Below, piece by piece: positions 21,735-34,067 of a stretch of 64,000 nt of DNA. Under the pieces are notes generated by a model. That model was not told the origin of the DNA, searched no databases, and saw only the letters and a list, made by a program, of their open reading frames with translations. The stretch is taken from contig PS015038.1 of the NCBI GenBank assembly GCA_048213135.1, positions 72,758 to 136,757 of the forward strand, given 5' to 3'. The stretch is from Reclinomonas americana ATCC 50394. Its lineage: Eukaryota; Jakobida; Jakobea; Jakobida. The position numbers were made by a program, and so were the translations under genes. How positions within the stretch are numbered: position 1 is the first letter of the stretch; every line of letters starts with the position of its first letter.

Positions 21735-23463
21735 CTCCGACTCGGGAACGACGGCCACACTGGCCACCTCCACCGACATGCCCGGCTCCAGACCCTGCAA
21801 CAACGACACCAGCACCAGCAGCTCCTCTGCCGACGAGCACGGAATGCCGTGTCTTGAGCGCAGCTCCGTGGGGATGACACGCGCCAGCCAGCGGATGAGC
21901 GGGCCATCGGCGGCGTGGTGATACAGGCGGAATGCACGGACACCCAGTCCTGGTTCCGGCGTTGGCGGCTTGCTCCACGAGCTCTGCGAACTCTGCGAGC
22001 CCATCGACTGTACACTTGGGCGCCGCACAGCGCTGTGCGTGGGAGCAAACGTGGATTGGAACTGTGGTGCCATCGGTGGCTGAGGTGGCGGCAAATCAAA
22101 GCCGTGCGAGCCGCTGAACAGCGCTCGTGAGGCCGGTTCGCCAGCGGGTGGAGGTGGCGTCTGTCGCTGATACACTGGCAGATAGGCGGGACCGTTGCGC
22201 GCCATATCCTTGGCGAGCGCCACATCTCGCGGTGGGTACGCGGGCTCCGGCGACGCATTCACCACTGGCGACATGGCGGACCCAGGAGCATCTGTGCGCC
22301 AAACGAGAACAGTGAATCACAGTCGTGTCTACGTGTGTGTGCGACACCATGCACACGCGCACCATCAAAATCGCGCAAAGCAAACAGCATCTGGTCCTGC
22401 AACGTGGCCGGGATGGACGACTCCAGATCACTGCGCACCTCAATGTCGCTCGGCTTGGTGTTGTTCACTGTGTGCCAAGAGCAACAGGACAAGGTTGTTA
22501 GCACTCTTTGTGCACGCACACACACACATGGACACATGCATCGCGACGCAACGCTGAGGCGTGGGTGAGAACATGGAGCCAGCACCGCTCGATGCCTCCG
22601 TCCAGCTCGCACTGCCGGGACTTGGTGCTGCGGGAAGGGCGGCTATGGAAGCAGCATTGGGTCGCGCTGGAGCCGAGTGCGGTGGTCGCGCGGCTGTGCT
22701 GGCCTTTGGAGGTGACGGCGATGCCTCGGCAGTCATGTTATACGGCGCCGTAGGTCGTGCCATGGGAGAACCGTAGAACTGCATCACTGGTGCCGGGTCG
22801 TCGGCCACCGCCGCTGCGTCGGCCGGCGACGGCTGCGACAATGGCGGCGGAATGGGAGACGACTCGGTGCCTCCTCTTGTCACTGGCTCTGACATTGCTG
22901 GTGGCGCTGATGGTTGTGGTGGAGGAGGCGGCTGGAGTTGCAGCAGCGGAGCAGGTTCCGAAAACTCGAGTACAGACGATCTGGCTGCACTGCCTGGCTC
23001 CTCCACATCTTGCTCTGCCGTTGCTGTTGCTGACGAGGCAGCAGTGGCAACTGCACCACCTTGTGGTGTTTCCGCGTCGACAAAGCGGTGCACCGTTGCT
23101 ACACAAACAACAATGTAAGACGTTGACCTGGGAAGCGAAGCACATGCAGGCACGCAACGTTCACTCGTGCCGGCCACAGCTGGCGGAAGCGTTGCAGACT
23201 TGCGTCGTGGTTGCGGGGTCTGCTCTGCGGCTGCCTGAGCCACCAGTGCAGGATTGAGCACGGGATCGCGAGCTCGTAGTGCGCTCTACAACACGCGTGC
23301 GTGTAAGTCATTGTCCGCAAGCCATGGAAAAGCGAGTTGTAACCCACCAATTCCTCCAGGCACACCACTTGATGCGGCTGCAGGAACACACCGTAGCCGG
23401 GAGCGCAGTCAAAGTACCGCGTTCCATTCCACGAACCGTCATTGCGGCCATCTGTGTGCATCA
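21735..23463 (-). CDS. CAP-Gly domain fragment plus Pro/Ser-rich region (contig 21735-23465)
   Basis: At the right edge of this contig, the minus strand reads DGRNDGSWNGTRYFDCAPGYGVFLQPHQV. This is the second half of a CAP-Gly domain, the module that binds EB1/tubulin C-terminal EEY/F ends; the GKNDG signature appears as GRNDG. The first half should lie upstream, but the sequence before is a 20-N gap. Further exons continue leftward: a Pro-rich exon with ETPQGG (about 23100-22575), IEVRSDLESSIPATLQDQML (about 22470-22365) and a long exon from 22274 down to the gap at 21734, with PLIRWLARVIPTELRSRHG and LLVLVSLLQGLEPGMSVEV. Whether it belongs to the RhoGAP gene to its right is unproven. One intron has a GTTGCGT donor (23158). 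Confidence 0.6.
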
Positions 23464-23485
23464 TTNNNNNNNNNNNNNNNNNNNN

Positions 23486-26400
23486 ACGCTCGCGCTGAAT
23501 GGTGCGTTCACGAGCAGCCGCGGCCTCATCAACCACCACGGCCTCTTCCGTCTGCTCTTGCGTAAAATCGCCGGCACCCTCCTCGGTGATCGCCGCTTCT
23601 CCTGCTGCCGCAGAAGCCGAGGCTGACGGAGCAGGCGCGCCGCTCTCGTCCACCTCCCAGCCCTCCAGCATGCGCCGCTCTTCCGAATTCAGCACCGCAC
23701 CAGCACCCGCACCATTTTGCTGTTGCTGCTGCCGTTGCTGCTGGGATGGTGGCGCACGTGCAGCGCCGGTCGAGGACGCTGCTGCCTGAGAGGGCGTTGG
23801 TGAGCCGCGCGTCCGTGCCGCCAGTTCCTGCGCGCGCCGATCGGCTTCCTTGGTTTGCGTCAAGTAGCGATCCAATTCGCGCGCAATGGCAGTGAACAGA
23901 TTGCCGCGGGCGCAGCGCAGGCAGTAGCGCAGCAGCTCTCGCTGTCGATCGAGTTGTTGATCCTGCGAAAGAAAGAACGACTCAGCACACGAATTGTTGA
24001 GAGCGCGAATCTGCAGTGCCACCAACCATGCCATCGAGACCCAGTTCAGTGTGTGCCACCTCAAACGCTGCAAACGACTGCAGTTGATCGTACACGCGAT
24101 CGTACTCCTCGTGCGTGGTGAAAAAGTAGCACGTCTCCAACACTTGGTGATGCATGGTGATGCAAAAGTCCTGTCGCAAGAGAGCGCATGAGGCAAGACG
24201 ATTCACGCTTGGTCTGCAAAATAAAAGGCGACCCCACCCACCTGCATGTCCTCACGCGTGCGCGACTGTGAGCCCTCGCCGCGCATGTAGTCGTAAATGT
24301 GCTCCCACGGAGTGCGATCGCCTTCACGACCTGCATTTGCGAGTCAGTACGATTCGAAAAGCCAGCTGTGGCGACATGCACGCAACGAAGGAAGCGTCTG
24401 GCATCCTCACGCGCATTGAACGCTGCAAAATTGAAGGGTCCCGCCTCATGCGGATGCACCAAATGATCGTCGGGCACATACGCAGCCGGTCCAGGGCTGT
24501 CGCGGCCAGGCAACCACGTCTCCTGCCGCACATCGCGACCTGCGACCCGTTTTTTTCGTGAGCAAACATTTCTTACAAACGGCAGCGTGGACGATCACTC
24601 TCACCGACAACAGTGGTCTTGACCGGCGATCGCACCGACGAGCGACCCGCACTGCGAGCGTCAGCAGAGCTGGCACTGTACGACAGACCATCGGCGCTGC
24701 TGGCCACAGCATCGACGCGACGGCTGGAGGAGCTTGACGGCGGTGCAGACCGGCTGCGTGACGGCGGCGAAATCTTGAGTGACGTGCTCCGCCCCTCGGA
24801 GCGAGCTGGCGGTGCGGCCAAATGATTCGGCGACGACGTGACGGACGCGGGACCGACTCGGCGTTTCGGCTGCACCGGTGACGGACGCTCTCCACCCCAC
24901 GACCGTCGGTTCTGCTGACGAGCACGGCTGGCGGCGGCCGCAGCAGAGGCAAGCGATGGCTGTTCATGAGATTATTGTGAATGTGTGAGTCGAACCAGCA
25001 CCACGACACAGAGAAGAAAAACGATACAACACACCCCAGACGAAGTGCCTGCGGCGGGCGCAGTCGGTGCCGGCGCATTGGTGTCGTCAGAGGCAACATT
25101 GGGAGCGCTCGTCGGACGCTGTTGCGGCGACGATTTCCGCTGCTGCGTGGTGCGCGACGGCGCACCCGGTGACTGTTTCGACGACTGCAAGCATGTCAGT
25201 ATTCAGGCCAAACACATCCAAATCCACGACTCTCTGTAACGTACCGTGGCAGACGCGGGGCGACGCTGCTGTCGATCGGGTGCCGACGGTGAGCGACTCA
25301 CCCGACGCTGACCCTGCCCGCTGCCGGACGAGCCCGACGACGGTGAGCCGGCTGAGCTCGGTCGCGGATTGGCGGCTGGGATCGTGTCACGCGGCTTGTT
25401 GTATGTCTGTGCAGGCACTGCCAAATGGCCTGCGTTTCGCTGTTGCTGGTGTTGCTGCTGTTGCTTGGTGGCGGGGCCCGGTGAAGCCGACGTGCTTCGC
25501 CGAGGGATGCCACTGCTTCCGGTACTCCGTGCAGGTGACGGCGTCTGCTGTGCGAAGGTGGAGGAGGCACCACGAGCGGCACCGCCGGCACTTGCACTCC
25601 GCTGATGCGCACCGCTGGCGGCTTGCGCAGATGAAGGGGGCGGCGTGCGGTTGGCTGTCTGAGACGTACCACGCGACGCCGGACGCATGGTTTGACCCAA
25701 CGATTGCTGCGGCTGCTGCTTGGCAGGCTGTTGTGGCTCTGCAGGTGGCGTCTGCGTCAGTCCGCCACTCTGTCGTGCACCACCGTTCATCGCGCGCGCC
25801 GGCGGTTGCTGTGGCTGCTGAGCTGGCGGTTGCTGTGGTTTGCGGGTGGCGTACAAATCGTCGGCAGACTCGTCAAGTGCAGCGCGCTGCGCCGTGGATG
25901 CCGGCAACGGTGCTGGCTTGGCTGGTGTAACGGGAGGCGCATTGTCGTCAACAACAGGAGAGACAGCGACTGCCGGCTCCGGCTGCGCCGGCGCTGCCGC
26001 GGACACCGGCGGCAAAGCAGGAGGAGGCGGCGGAGGAGCAGGAGCGGGCTGGACTGGTTGCGCACGCTGCGGTCCGAGCGCGAGAGTCGGCGCAGTTGGC
26101 GGCGCAGGCAGAGGCGGCGGAAGAGGTGGTGCCTGTTGAGAACTCGACGGAGCACCGCCTGCAAGCGCGGGCAACGGTTGCTTCTGCGAGAGCTGGCGCG
26201 GGACGAGGGGTGAAGCAGCAGAGCCGGCAGCCGCGGCAGTCGACGAGAGTGGCGGCAGCGGCTTGGCCGGAGTCGCTCCGTCGCCATACGACAGCTCGAG
26301 AGTGGCATCACCAAAGGTGACGTCCTCCAGTGCCGTGGTGGGCGTCGTGGTATCCAGCACCACTGGCTGCGGCGTGCCGAGTTGTGATGGTTGGGTGGGC

Positions 26401-29052
26401 GACACGACCAGCGCAGCCACAGTGTCGGTCTGTCGCGGTCGTCAGATGAGAAGGATAGCAGCAAATAAGGAGGGGTTACGCACATCGTATCCCGACATGA
26501 TTTCAGACGAATGAGCAGCCAGGAGGCCACTGCCGGCTGCGGCCGAGCCAGTGCGCGTAATGGAACCGGCGCTGTTACCGCGCATATTCCCGTGCTGCAT
26601 CTGCGCAGTCAGCACACATGCATTTGCGTGCCTCTGCACGACCCAACAAACGAAACCTGTTTGACTGGCGTGGCGCGATCGACAACAACAATGTCTTCGG
26701 GCGAAATGACTGGCACGGCGGCGGCAGATGCTGCTGCTGCTGCTGACGATGATGAGACGAGTGGAGGGACTGTGACACCTGCGGCGGCGGTGGCGTTTGG
26801 TGGCAGTGGTGCAGCGACGTGTTCGTGCATGGCGGCTGAGAGCATGCGGTCGGAGGACAGGCGCTTGGGCGCCGCCAGATCCGTGTCCAACGGCGGCATC
26901 ACGGCCACTGGCTGTCGCGGCGGTGACACACTGTTGGCGGTCACCGGCTCGCGCTCCGACGGGAATGCCGACTGCTGCGACGACGGTTGCAGCGCTTCGG
27001 AGCTCACAGAACGCGGCAGCGCCGACTTTTCCGCAGGCTTCGAAGGACTCGGCGGCAGCACCGTCAGCGGAACCTGCGCACAATGTGAGATGGCAAAAAG
27101 AGGGTACCAGTCGCAATCGGCGTCGACGCACCTGTGCGGCAGCACTGTCGACAGTGGCCGTTCGCAGCGGCTGCGCCTTGGCACCAGCAGCGGCCAGCGC
27201 CAGAGCCGACGCCGACTGGTGCAACGGCGGGAGTGACGGAGGTCGCTCGTGCGTGCTGTGATGAGTCGAGTGGTGCGAGGCGACCGAGGCAGTGGCCTGC
27301 ACACACCAAAATCAGCCCATTGAAATGAAAAACAGAGAGAGAGGAGTCGTAAAACGCAACTCGACGGATGCCAGTGGCGTCGTCCTCGGAATCCGAGAAC
27401 GCCATGTCAAACGACTCCATGCCGGCCTCGGACTCCTCCTGGTCGCGTGAGTTGAGGCGCGGCAGGTTGCGACGATTCTCTGGTGCCGGCGACGGAATCG
27501 ACAGTGGAGGCACAACTGAAGGACGTGCACCAGCGGCTGCTGCCGCCGCAGCAGCAGTGGAGCGTGGTGGAGGCACGTCGAGAGACGGATCGCTGCGTGA
27601 CTCGACCAGCGGCATCACCGCCGTGACGACGGGCATGCTCAATCCACTGCCCGACGCACCACCATTGGCACCTGCGGCGGCGGCGGTAGCGGCAGTCGCA
27701 CCGGCATTGTTGGTGCCTGTGAGTGCGGCCACGGCTTCGTCAGAAGCTGCCGGTGCGCCATTCGCCGGACGCCACGGTCTCCGTTCCAAGTACAGTGTCA
27801 CCTGCGCGCACGAGAGTTGAGAACAACAAATAGAGAGAGAGGGTGGGGGAGCGATTGCACGACGTCGTCAACAAACCCGATGCAAGTACGGACCAAACAC
27901 CTCGCGCTGACTGATGATGAGCAGCTCGGTGCACAGAATCGACACGTAGTAGGGTGCTGATGGGGGCAGCGCCAGAGCCTGAGTCACCTCGGCATCGGTG
28001 CGCGGTGGTATGGCAGCACGTGGCGGAGCACCGGGTGGCGGAGGGAACATGGATGGACCAACACTGCACGACGACGACCACGAGTTGGCATGCAAGCGGG
28101 CGAGAAGAATGGAGAAAAAAAAACACGCAACGCCATGGCCACCAGATCCGGCGACATGCGAGTCACTTGCTTGGCGGCCGCCACCTCGCGACACAGAGTG
28201 CACACGGCACACAGCACGGCGCGGTGCGGAACCGGGAGCTCGTTAACGAGCGCCTGCACGCGCGGCAACAGCGCCACCAATGTATCACGCCGCTTCGTGT
28301 CGTTGCGCTTGGCCGCTCGCACTGGCTTGTACGCCTCTGCACGATCGGTCGGTCAAACAACGGGGTCGCGCGATACGCCAAGACGACAGCCATCCCCGCA
28401 CACAACTGGCAATCTCCTCCCACTGCGTGAATCGATCGGCTCCCATGAGCGTGCCCGGAATGAGCTGCAGAAACAGCTTGAGCACCGATCCCAGCGTCTG
28501 CGCATCGACCGCTCCCGAGTCCACCGCATGATACAAGCCCGCATCGATCTTGGCGCGCAGCTCGCGAATGTGCGTGCGACGACCGAGCTCACGCAGAAAG
28601 TTGCGCTGCGTCGGGCCTGCTCGTCGTACCGCACCACCGATCAGCACCATGATAGCAATCGAAAGAAAGAAAAAAGGAAAATGGCAACTGACCCTTCGCG
28701 CGCAGCACCTGCATGAGGAAGATGAGGAAGCGCGGGACGACATAGTCGGGCGATGAGAGGTCGTCGCCAGAGGGCGAGTTGACGGCCGAGGTGGCGGCGG
28801 AGGAGGGCGATCGATTGCCGCGATTGTCGACCATGGCGGGCGATGAGGCGGCCGAGTCGCCGGCGGCATTGGCAGACGATGAAACGGCGCGTTCCTCGGC
28901 GCGTTCGCGCTGGAGAATGCGATCGAGCGCAACGCCAAACACCAGAGGTTGCGAGGCCGCGTCCAGACCGTTCAGACCCGCTGCTGCTGCGCCACCAGCA
29001 GCGGCTGTGGTCGCGCCAGGACGCGCCTTGGCGTCGGCACTCTGCTCACAGC
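23486..29052 (-). CDS. RhoGAP-domain protein with long low-complexity tail
   Basis: Minus-strand exons from 29052 leftward. The RhoGAP domain runs about 28970-27880: VFGVALDRILQRER, YVVPRFLIFLMQVLRAKG, then QRNFLRELGRRTHIRELRAK (arginine-finger position R-x-x-G), LKLFLQLIPGTLM, LPVPHRAVLCAV and RMSPDLVAMAVGPSMF. Such domains stimulate GTP hydrolysis by Rho/Rac/Cdc42. Downstream lie Pro-, Ala-, Ser- and Gln-rich exons (27800-24600), a segment with DSPGPAAYVPDD (PGPxxY-like), and a helical conserved-looking part (WEHIYDYMRGEGSQSRTRED, HHQVLETCYFFTTHEEYDRV) to the gap at 23485. Introns at 28131, 27360 and 24386 use GTTGCGT donors and all phases fit, so I treat it as one gene. The first exon upstream of 29052 was not found. 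Confidence 0.65.
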
Positions 29053-30143
29053 CCCTGTGTGTGTGTGTGTGTGTGTGCGTCAGCGAAGGGAGCGAAGTGT
29101 GTGGGAAAACGATTTTGAACATGGCCGCCCTCTCGCTCTGCCCTCTCTCGCTGTGCACACGCAGTCGCTCTGTGGATTCTCTGATTATATGTGTGTACAT
29201 GTGTGCATGCGTGTGCGTGTGGGTGTGTGGGCGTGTGAGGGAATTGAGCGGTTAGGGGGGTGCGCCATGGCGCGAAACTGGCGGCGGTGTTCACTTGGGG
29301 GTTTTATCGTGGTGATGCGATGGCAGTGGTGTGCGTACCCCCCGCCACATCGTGATGGTGGCATGTACGCAACATGAAGGCGCTCGCTGGGAAATCGAAA
29401 TCCTGTTACTTCTGCAATTTGTGGACCGACCGGCGGCGATCAATCGTCGCTTCGCGTCGTCATGTCGGCCACGAGAATCGACACTGTGGCGGGTGCCAAC
29501 TTCCCCCATGCCCNNNNNNNNNNNNNNNNNNNNNNNNNNNNNNNNNNNNNNNNNNNNNNNNNNNNNNNNNNNNNNNNNNNNNNNNNNNNNNNNNNNNNNN
29601 NNNNNNNNNNNNNNNNNNNNNNNNNNNNNNNNNNNNNNNNNNNNNNNNNNNNNNNNNNNNNNNNNNNNNNNNNNNNNNNNNNNNNNNNNNNNNNNNNNNN
29701 NNNNNNNNNNNNNNNNNNNNNNNNNNNNNNNNNNNNNNNNNNNNNNNNNNNNNNNNNNNNNNNNNNNNNNNNNNNNNNNNNNNNNNNNNNNNNNNNNNNN
29801 NNNNNNNNNNNNNNNNNNNNNNNNNNNNNNNNNNNNNNNNNNNNNNNNNNNNNNNNNNNNNNNNNNNNNNNNNNNNNNNNNNNNNNNNNNNNNNNNNNNN
29901 NNNNNNNNNNNNNNNNNNNNNNNNNNNNNNNNNNNNNNNNNNNNNNNNNNNNNNNNNNNNNNNNNNNNNNNNNNNNNNNNNNNNNNNNNNNNNNNNNNNN
30001 NNNNNNNNNNNNNNNNNNNNNNNNNNNNNNNNNNNNNNNNNNNNNNNNNNNNNNNNNNNNNNNNNNNNNNNNNNNNNNCAACAGCAATGAGTCTCTGTGG
30101 ATTGCATAAGAGAGAGTGGATGTGAGTGAGGATAAAACTCAAC
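29053..30143. other. TG-rich spacer and large N gap (29514-30078)
   Basis: 29053-29260 is TG/CA repeat-rich. 29260-29513 has no recognisable exon. The gap of 565 N probably contains the rest of RPL4. Sequence 30079-30143 is the start of an RPL4 intron with a GTTGAG donor on the minus strand. Confidence 0.4.
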
Positions 30144-31048
30144 AGCCGAGGCGGCCAGAGCCGAGGTCACGGCGTAGCGCTTCTGGTTGAGGTTGATCTT
30201 GCGGTGCCAGCGGCGCCAGATCTTGGTGGGTGCGAACATGCGACCCTTGCGGCACATGTTGCCAAAGGCGCCCTGACCGGCGCGGATGGTGCCACCACCC
30301 GAGACACGGGGGATACGAGCCACGGCGCGACCAGTGCCCCACGACTCGGCAGAGTGCTGGTGACCAGCCTTCTCCGAGACAGCGTATGCCTGGCGGCTGT
30401 TCTTGCGCATGTTGGTGTGCACAAAGTGCACGATATCCGTGCGGATCGGCGCGACAAAGACCGACGGCAACGGCACCGACTTCTTGGTCGGCGTCGCCCG
30501 AGGGCCATCAAACGCGCGGAACACAGTCACCTGCGGACGAGCAGCGGCCTGCACACACACACACAGTCAGAAGGGACGGGCGTGGTGTATGTGCGCCATG
30601 CATGCACATGCACAACTACAAGAGGCAAGCCCACTCTCACACGAGGTACCCTTTCTCACTGCCACACACACATGTACAAGGAGGGGGCATTGTGCAGAGG
30701 CAAGAGAGAGAGAGAGATGGAGTGGATAGAGAGGGGGAGAGAGAGGGGCCCGCCACCATGCCATGTCGACTCACACTCACACACCCACACACACCATCAT
30801 GACCTTCCATCAATCTCTGCCATCTTGCTTCAAGCACACGCACGCATAACAACAACAACAACTGCCGCACACAGAAACGACCGAGAAACCGCGCGTAGCA
30901 CTCGTGCAGACCACGCGACATGTCACACATGCAACGCACACACAGGCACACAGGCACAAACAAGCATCCACTGTTCTTTTTTCGATTTGTGCGCTGCCCC
31001 CCTCCCTTTCCCGCTACTGACACGCCCAGCCAAACCCACCGTTGACAT
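30144..31048 (-). CDS. RPL4: 60S ribosomal protein uL4 (RPL4), 5' part
   Basis: Start codon exon 31048-31040 encodes M-S-T; an intron of about 490 bp leads to the exon 30548-30144. Together they give the N-terminal 138 residues: [13 protein letters not shown], the conserved [60 protein letters not shown] and [16 protein letters not shown], ending TSALAASA. uL4 sits at the peptide exit tunnel of the large subunit. The remaining roughly 250 residues should lie in the N gap at 29514-30078 or elsewhere; the contig beyond the gap does not contain them. The tiny first exon and long first intron are typical of ribosomal protein genes. Confidence 0.93.
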
Positions 31049-31662
31049 GGCTATTGCTCCAGTGTGTGGAGAGAGAGAAAGTGGACAATCTGGCGGTCGG
31101 CCGGTCGGGTGGGCGGCTGGAATCTCCATATTTCACTGACACACAACCCGGAGAGTTGAGTCGGCGGGAGGGGCAGCAGTGTGTCACAGGCAGCGGGTAG
31201 TGTCTGTCTGTCTGTGTGTGTGCCGGGTGTCTGTTACAGGAGAGGAGAGCAGAGGAGGGGGAAGAGTGAGGGGTGGAAAGTGTTTGTGAGTGGCGCATGT
31301 GCATGTGCGTCAATGTCCATGGTGCGCGCGCGCCCCCTCTGCCCCCTTGTTTCCCCGCACTGCTTCGTGTGACGTGTACTGTGTGCCTGTGCTTGCGTCT
31401 GGCGATGTGGTGGGAGGAGAGCAGGGTGTTGTGGTGATTGATTGTCATGACACACTTGATAGAAAGGAGAAGAAGAGGAAGAGAAGCACAAGCAGAGTGT
31501 TCTCAGTCTCCTTATTGTGAGTGAGTGCTTGCTTGTGTTCATGCGTGTGTGTGTGTGTGCGCGCGCGCGTGAGGAAGGGGGTGGGGAGAGTGAGAAGAGG
31601 GTTGGGCATGGCATGGCGACGGGAGACCATGGCGGGCTTGCTCACTGTTTGCTCCGTGCAGG
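31049..31662. promoter_or_regulatory. Shared divergent promoter region of RPL4 and RPL8
   Basis: About 610 bp lie between the RPL4 start (minus) and the RPL8 start (plus). RPL8's ATG follows a CAG directly, so part of the interval is a 5' UTR intron. TG/GA repeats are present; no TATA box is evident. A divergent ribosomal-protein pair suggests co-regulation. Confidence 0.5.
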
Positions 31663-32247
31663 ATGGGTAAGATCATTCGCGCGCAGCGCAAGGGCGCGGG
31701 TAGCGTCTTCCGAGCGCACACTCACCACCGCAAGGTGAGAGACTGGGGAGAGAGAAAATGAGGCGCGGCTTTTGTGTTGTGTATATTCTCATTCCGTGCA
31801 TTGTGGTGGTGCTGTAACAGGGTGCACCCAAGCACCGCGCGTTCGACTACGCCGAGCGCCATGGATACCTGAAGGGTGTCGTCCGTGAGGTATGCTGTTC
31901 GCATCTCGAATGTGTGTGCGCCGCTTGATTGCTGAATCCATTTTTCTGTTTGCCACGCACAGATCATCCACGACCCCGGCCGTGGTGCCCCGCTCGCCAA
32001 GGTGACCTTCCGTGATCCCTACCGCTACAAGGTGCGCCGCGAGACATTCCTCGCCGTCGAGGGCATGTACTCTGGCCAGAGCATCTACTGCGGCCGTCGT
32101 GGTGCGTAACAAATCTATTATCAAACGCGACGAGTGTGGAGTCGTGAGTTCTAAATGATAACGCACACAGCTCGCCTGAGCATTGGCAACACCACCCGCA
32201 TCGGCACGCTGCCTGAGGGTACCGTGGTGTGCAACGTCGAGGAGCAG
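31663..32247 (+). CDS. RPL8: 60S ribosomal protein uL2 (RPL8), 5' part
   Basis: Exons 31663-31734, 31821-31889, 31973-32101 and 32171-32247. The protein begins [16 protein letters not shown] and continues [48 protein letters not shown] and [14 protein letters not shown], the first roughly 115 residues of eukaryotic uL2. The next intron runs into a 26-N gap at 32303. The contig on the other side holds no uL2 sequence on either strand, so the 3' half (about 130 residues, including the catalytic-centre loop) is missing from this assembly and the join is suspect. Confidence 0.95.
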
Positions 32248-32328
32248 GTTTGTTGTGATTTTTATCTGAAATGCCACTCCCACCACGCTCACTCGCCGTC
32301 CCNNNNNNNNNNNNNNNNNNNNNNNNNN

Positions 32329-33127
32329 ATGGCGGGTGGATTCGGAAATTTGTGGCTGCATGTCGTCGTATTACTTTTTGTTTTGGTTTTTTCCTCTTCA
32401 TTGCCCGACGAGCCGTCCTGTTCTGGGTCTCTTGCCTCTCTTCTCTTCTGCAGTGTTCTCTCTTATCGCTCCGTTGGTGTCAGTACAATTGAGTGTTACT
32501 CAAATCAAACTGGTGTGGACGATCGACATTACTTGAATGCTAGAGGGGGCGAGCTCTTCTGTGCTTCCAGTGCTGTGGTGGCACAACTTCGATGTCGACA
32601 CGTCGGTGAGCCATGCGGGCTATTCGAACTTCTGCCACCGCCATTGATGCTCATGCCGAACGGCGCGTACTGGACTTGGTCACGTGCCCCGCCACCACCG
32701 CCACCACGTCAGGGTGACGATTGCGACGATGACGTGCCACCAGCACAAAAGTTCGAACGTTACAAGCGGATACAACCAATGCACTTTCGCCACAATTGAC
32801 GAGAAAAGTCAGCGCGACACCAGTTTCCGTCGCCTTGCGCTGTCCCAGTGATCGCCACGCGACACTGCAGTGCATAAACACGCACAGGAGGCTGGCGCGC
32901 ATGCAACAGGCGCTTTCGCTTGGAAGAAACAGGCACTGTCGATTCCCGAGTCGACCGTTTCTCCTGACCGGCACACGCCCAAAAAAATGACCGTTCCAAC
33001 AAAGCCACTTTTTCCTGTCGTCTTCGTGAGAGCGCAACCGCACTCCGACTGACCCTACACGCACTCTAGCAGGAAACTAGCACTCTTTCTCTCCCCTTTC
33101 TCCTTTGTCTCTCTCACTCGTGCTCCG
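32329..33127 (+). other. Unassigned region with a coding-like Cys-containing frame
   Basis: After a CAG at 32453, one plus-strand frame stays open to 32799 (TGA): SVGVSTIECYSNQTGVDDRH, LNARGGELFCASSAVVAQL, then a Pro/Asp-rich end. It looks more like protein than the simple-repeat spacers do, but I recognise no family and see no start. The rest (32800-33127) appears to be spacer upstream of the acidic secreted protein. Confidence 0.3.
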
Positions 33128-33998
33128 ATGACGCCCTCCGCTGTTCGCTGGATGCTGAGCGCAGCACTCCTCGTGCTGCTGTCGATGGTGGCCTTCTCCG
33201 CCGCATCGCCGTTCGACATGGACGTGCACCTCGACGACAACATTGACTTGCGTTGCGTCTCTCACACCGCCCTCCCGACGACGATCGCCATGTGTGCAGG
33301 AATCCTCACTTGTTGTGTTGTCGTCACACGCAGCGCTGTTTGCCGAACTGGCCGACAACCTTGTGATCAACGAGGCCGACCTGGAGGCGGTGGAAGCCGA
33401 GGCGCCGGAGCCGGCGCCCGTGTGCCCCGCCGGTGTGCTCTCGTGCACTGTCGTACACGCGACGGCGGTGATGGACGACGATTTGGATGCGTTCTCGGAG
33501 AACGACGACACAGTGATCGACTACAGCGAGCTCAACGAGTTCCCGGCCGTCACTGGTGAGTCCTCCCTCCCTTACACACACATGTGCCTTGACCGCTTGC
33601 TCACTGCTGTTGCGCAGAGGCAGAGGTTGTCGTCGCCGAGGTGGAGGTGCAGCAGCCGGAGAAGGCCGCCGCCGCGGAAGAGGTGCAGATGGAGGTGGAG
33701 GTGGAGCAGGAGGAGGCGGAGGAGAGTGCGGAGCAGGTGCAGACGCTGGACGAGTCGTTCGACGACCTCGACGCTGCGCTCGACAGTATTGCGGCCGATG
33801 AGGTGCTGTTGGAGATGCTGGAGGCCGACGCGTCCGAGTTCGACGACTTGCTGGAGGAGGAGGATGAGGAGGAGGAGGTCGAGGAGGAGGAGGAGGAGGA
33901 GACTGAGTTTGATGCCGCCTACATGTTCAACGAGTTGGACTTTGAGGAGGAGGAGCAGGAGCAGGCTGAGGGTGACTGGGCGCAGACGGACGACATTN
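33128..33998 (+). CDS. Secreted or ER-lumenal, highly acidic protein, 3' end in gap
   Basis: Exons 33128-33251, 33334-33555 and 33618 to the gap at 33998, in phase. The N-terminus is a clear signal peptide: MTPSAVRWMLSAALLVLLSM plus VAFSAASP. The mature part is dominated by Glu and Asp (about 45% in the last exon) with scattered hydrophobic anchors such as FAELADNLVINEADLEAVE and DLDAALDSIAADEVLLEML. Such composition fits Ca2+-binding lumenal or matrix proteins, but no motif confirms it. The first intron uses the GTTGCGT donor (33252). The 3' end is lost in 70 N. Confidence 0.6.
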
Positions 33999-34067
33999 NN
34001 NNNNNNNNNNNNNNNNNNNNNNNNNNNNNNNNNNNNNNNNNNNNNNNNNNNNNNNNNNNNNNNNNNN

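Noticed and set aside
21735-29052. Long Pro/Ala/Ser-rich open frames on the plus strand
   Set aside because: They mirror the GC-rich low-complexity exons of the minus-strand gene; the phased introns exist only on the minus strand.
29260-29513. RPL4 3' exons left of the large gap
   Set aside because: Neither strand shows uL4 sequence there.
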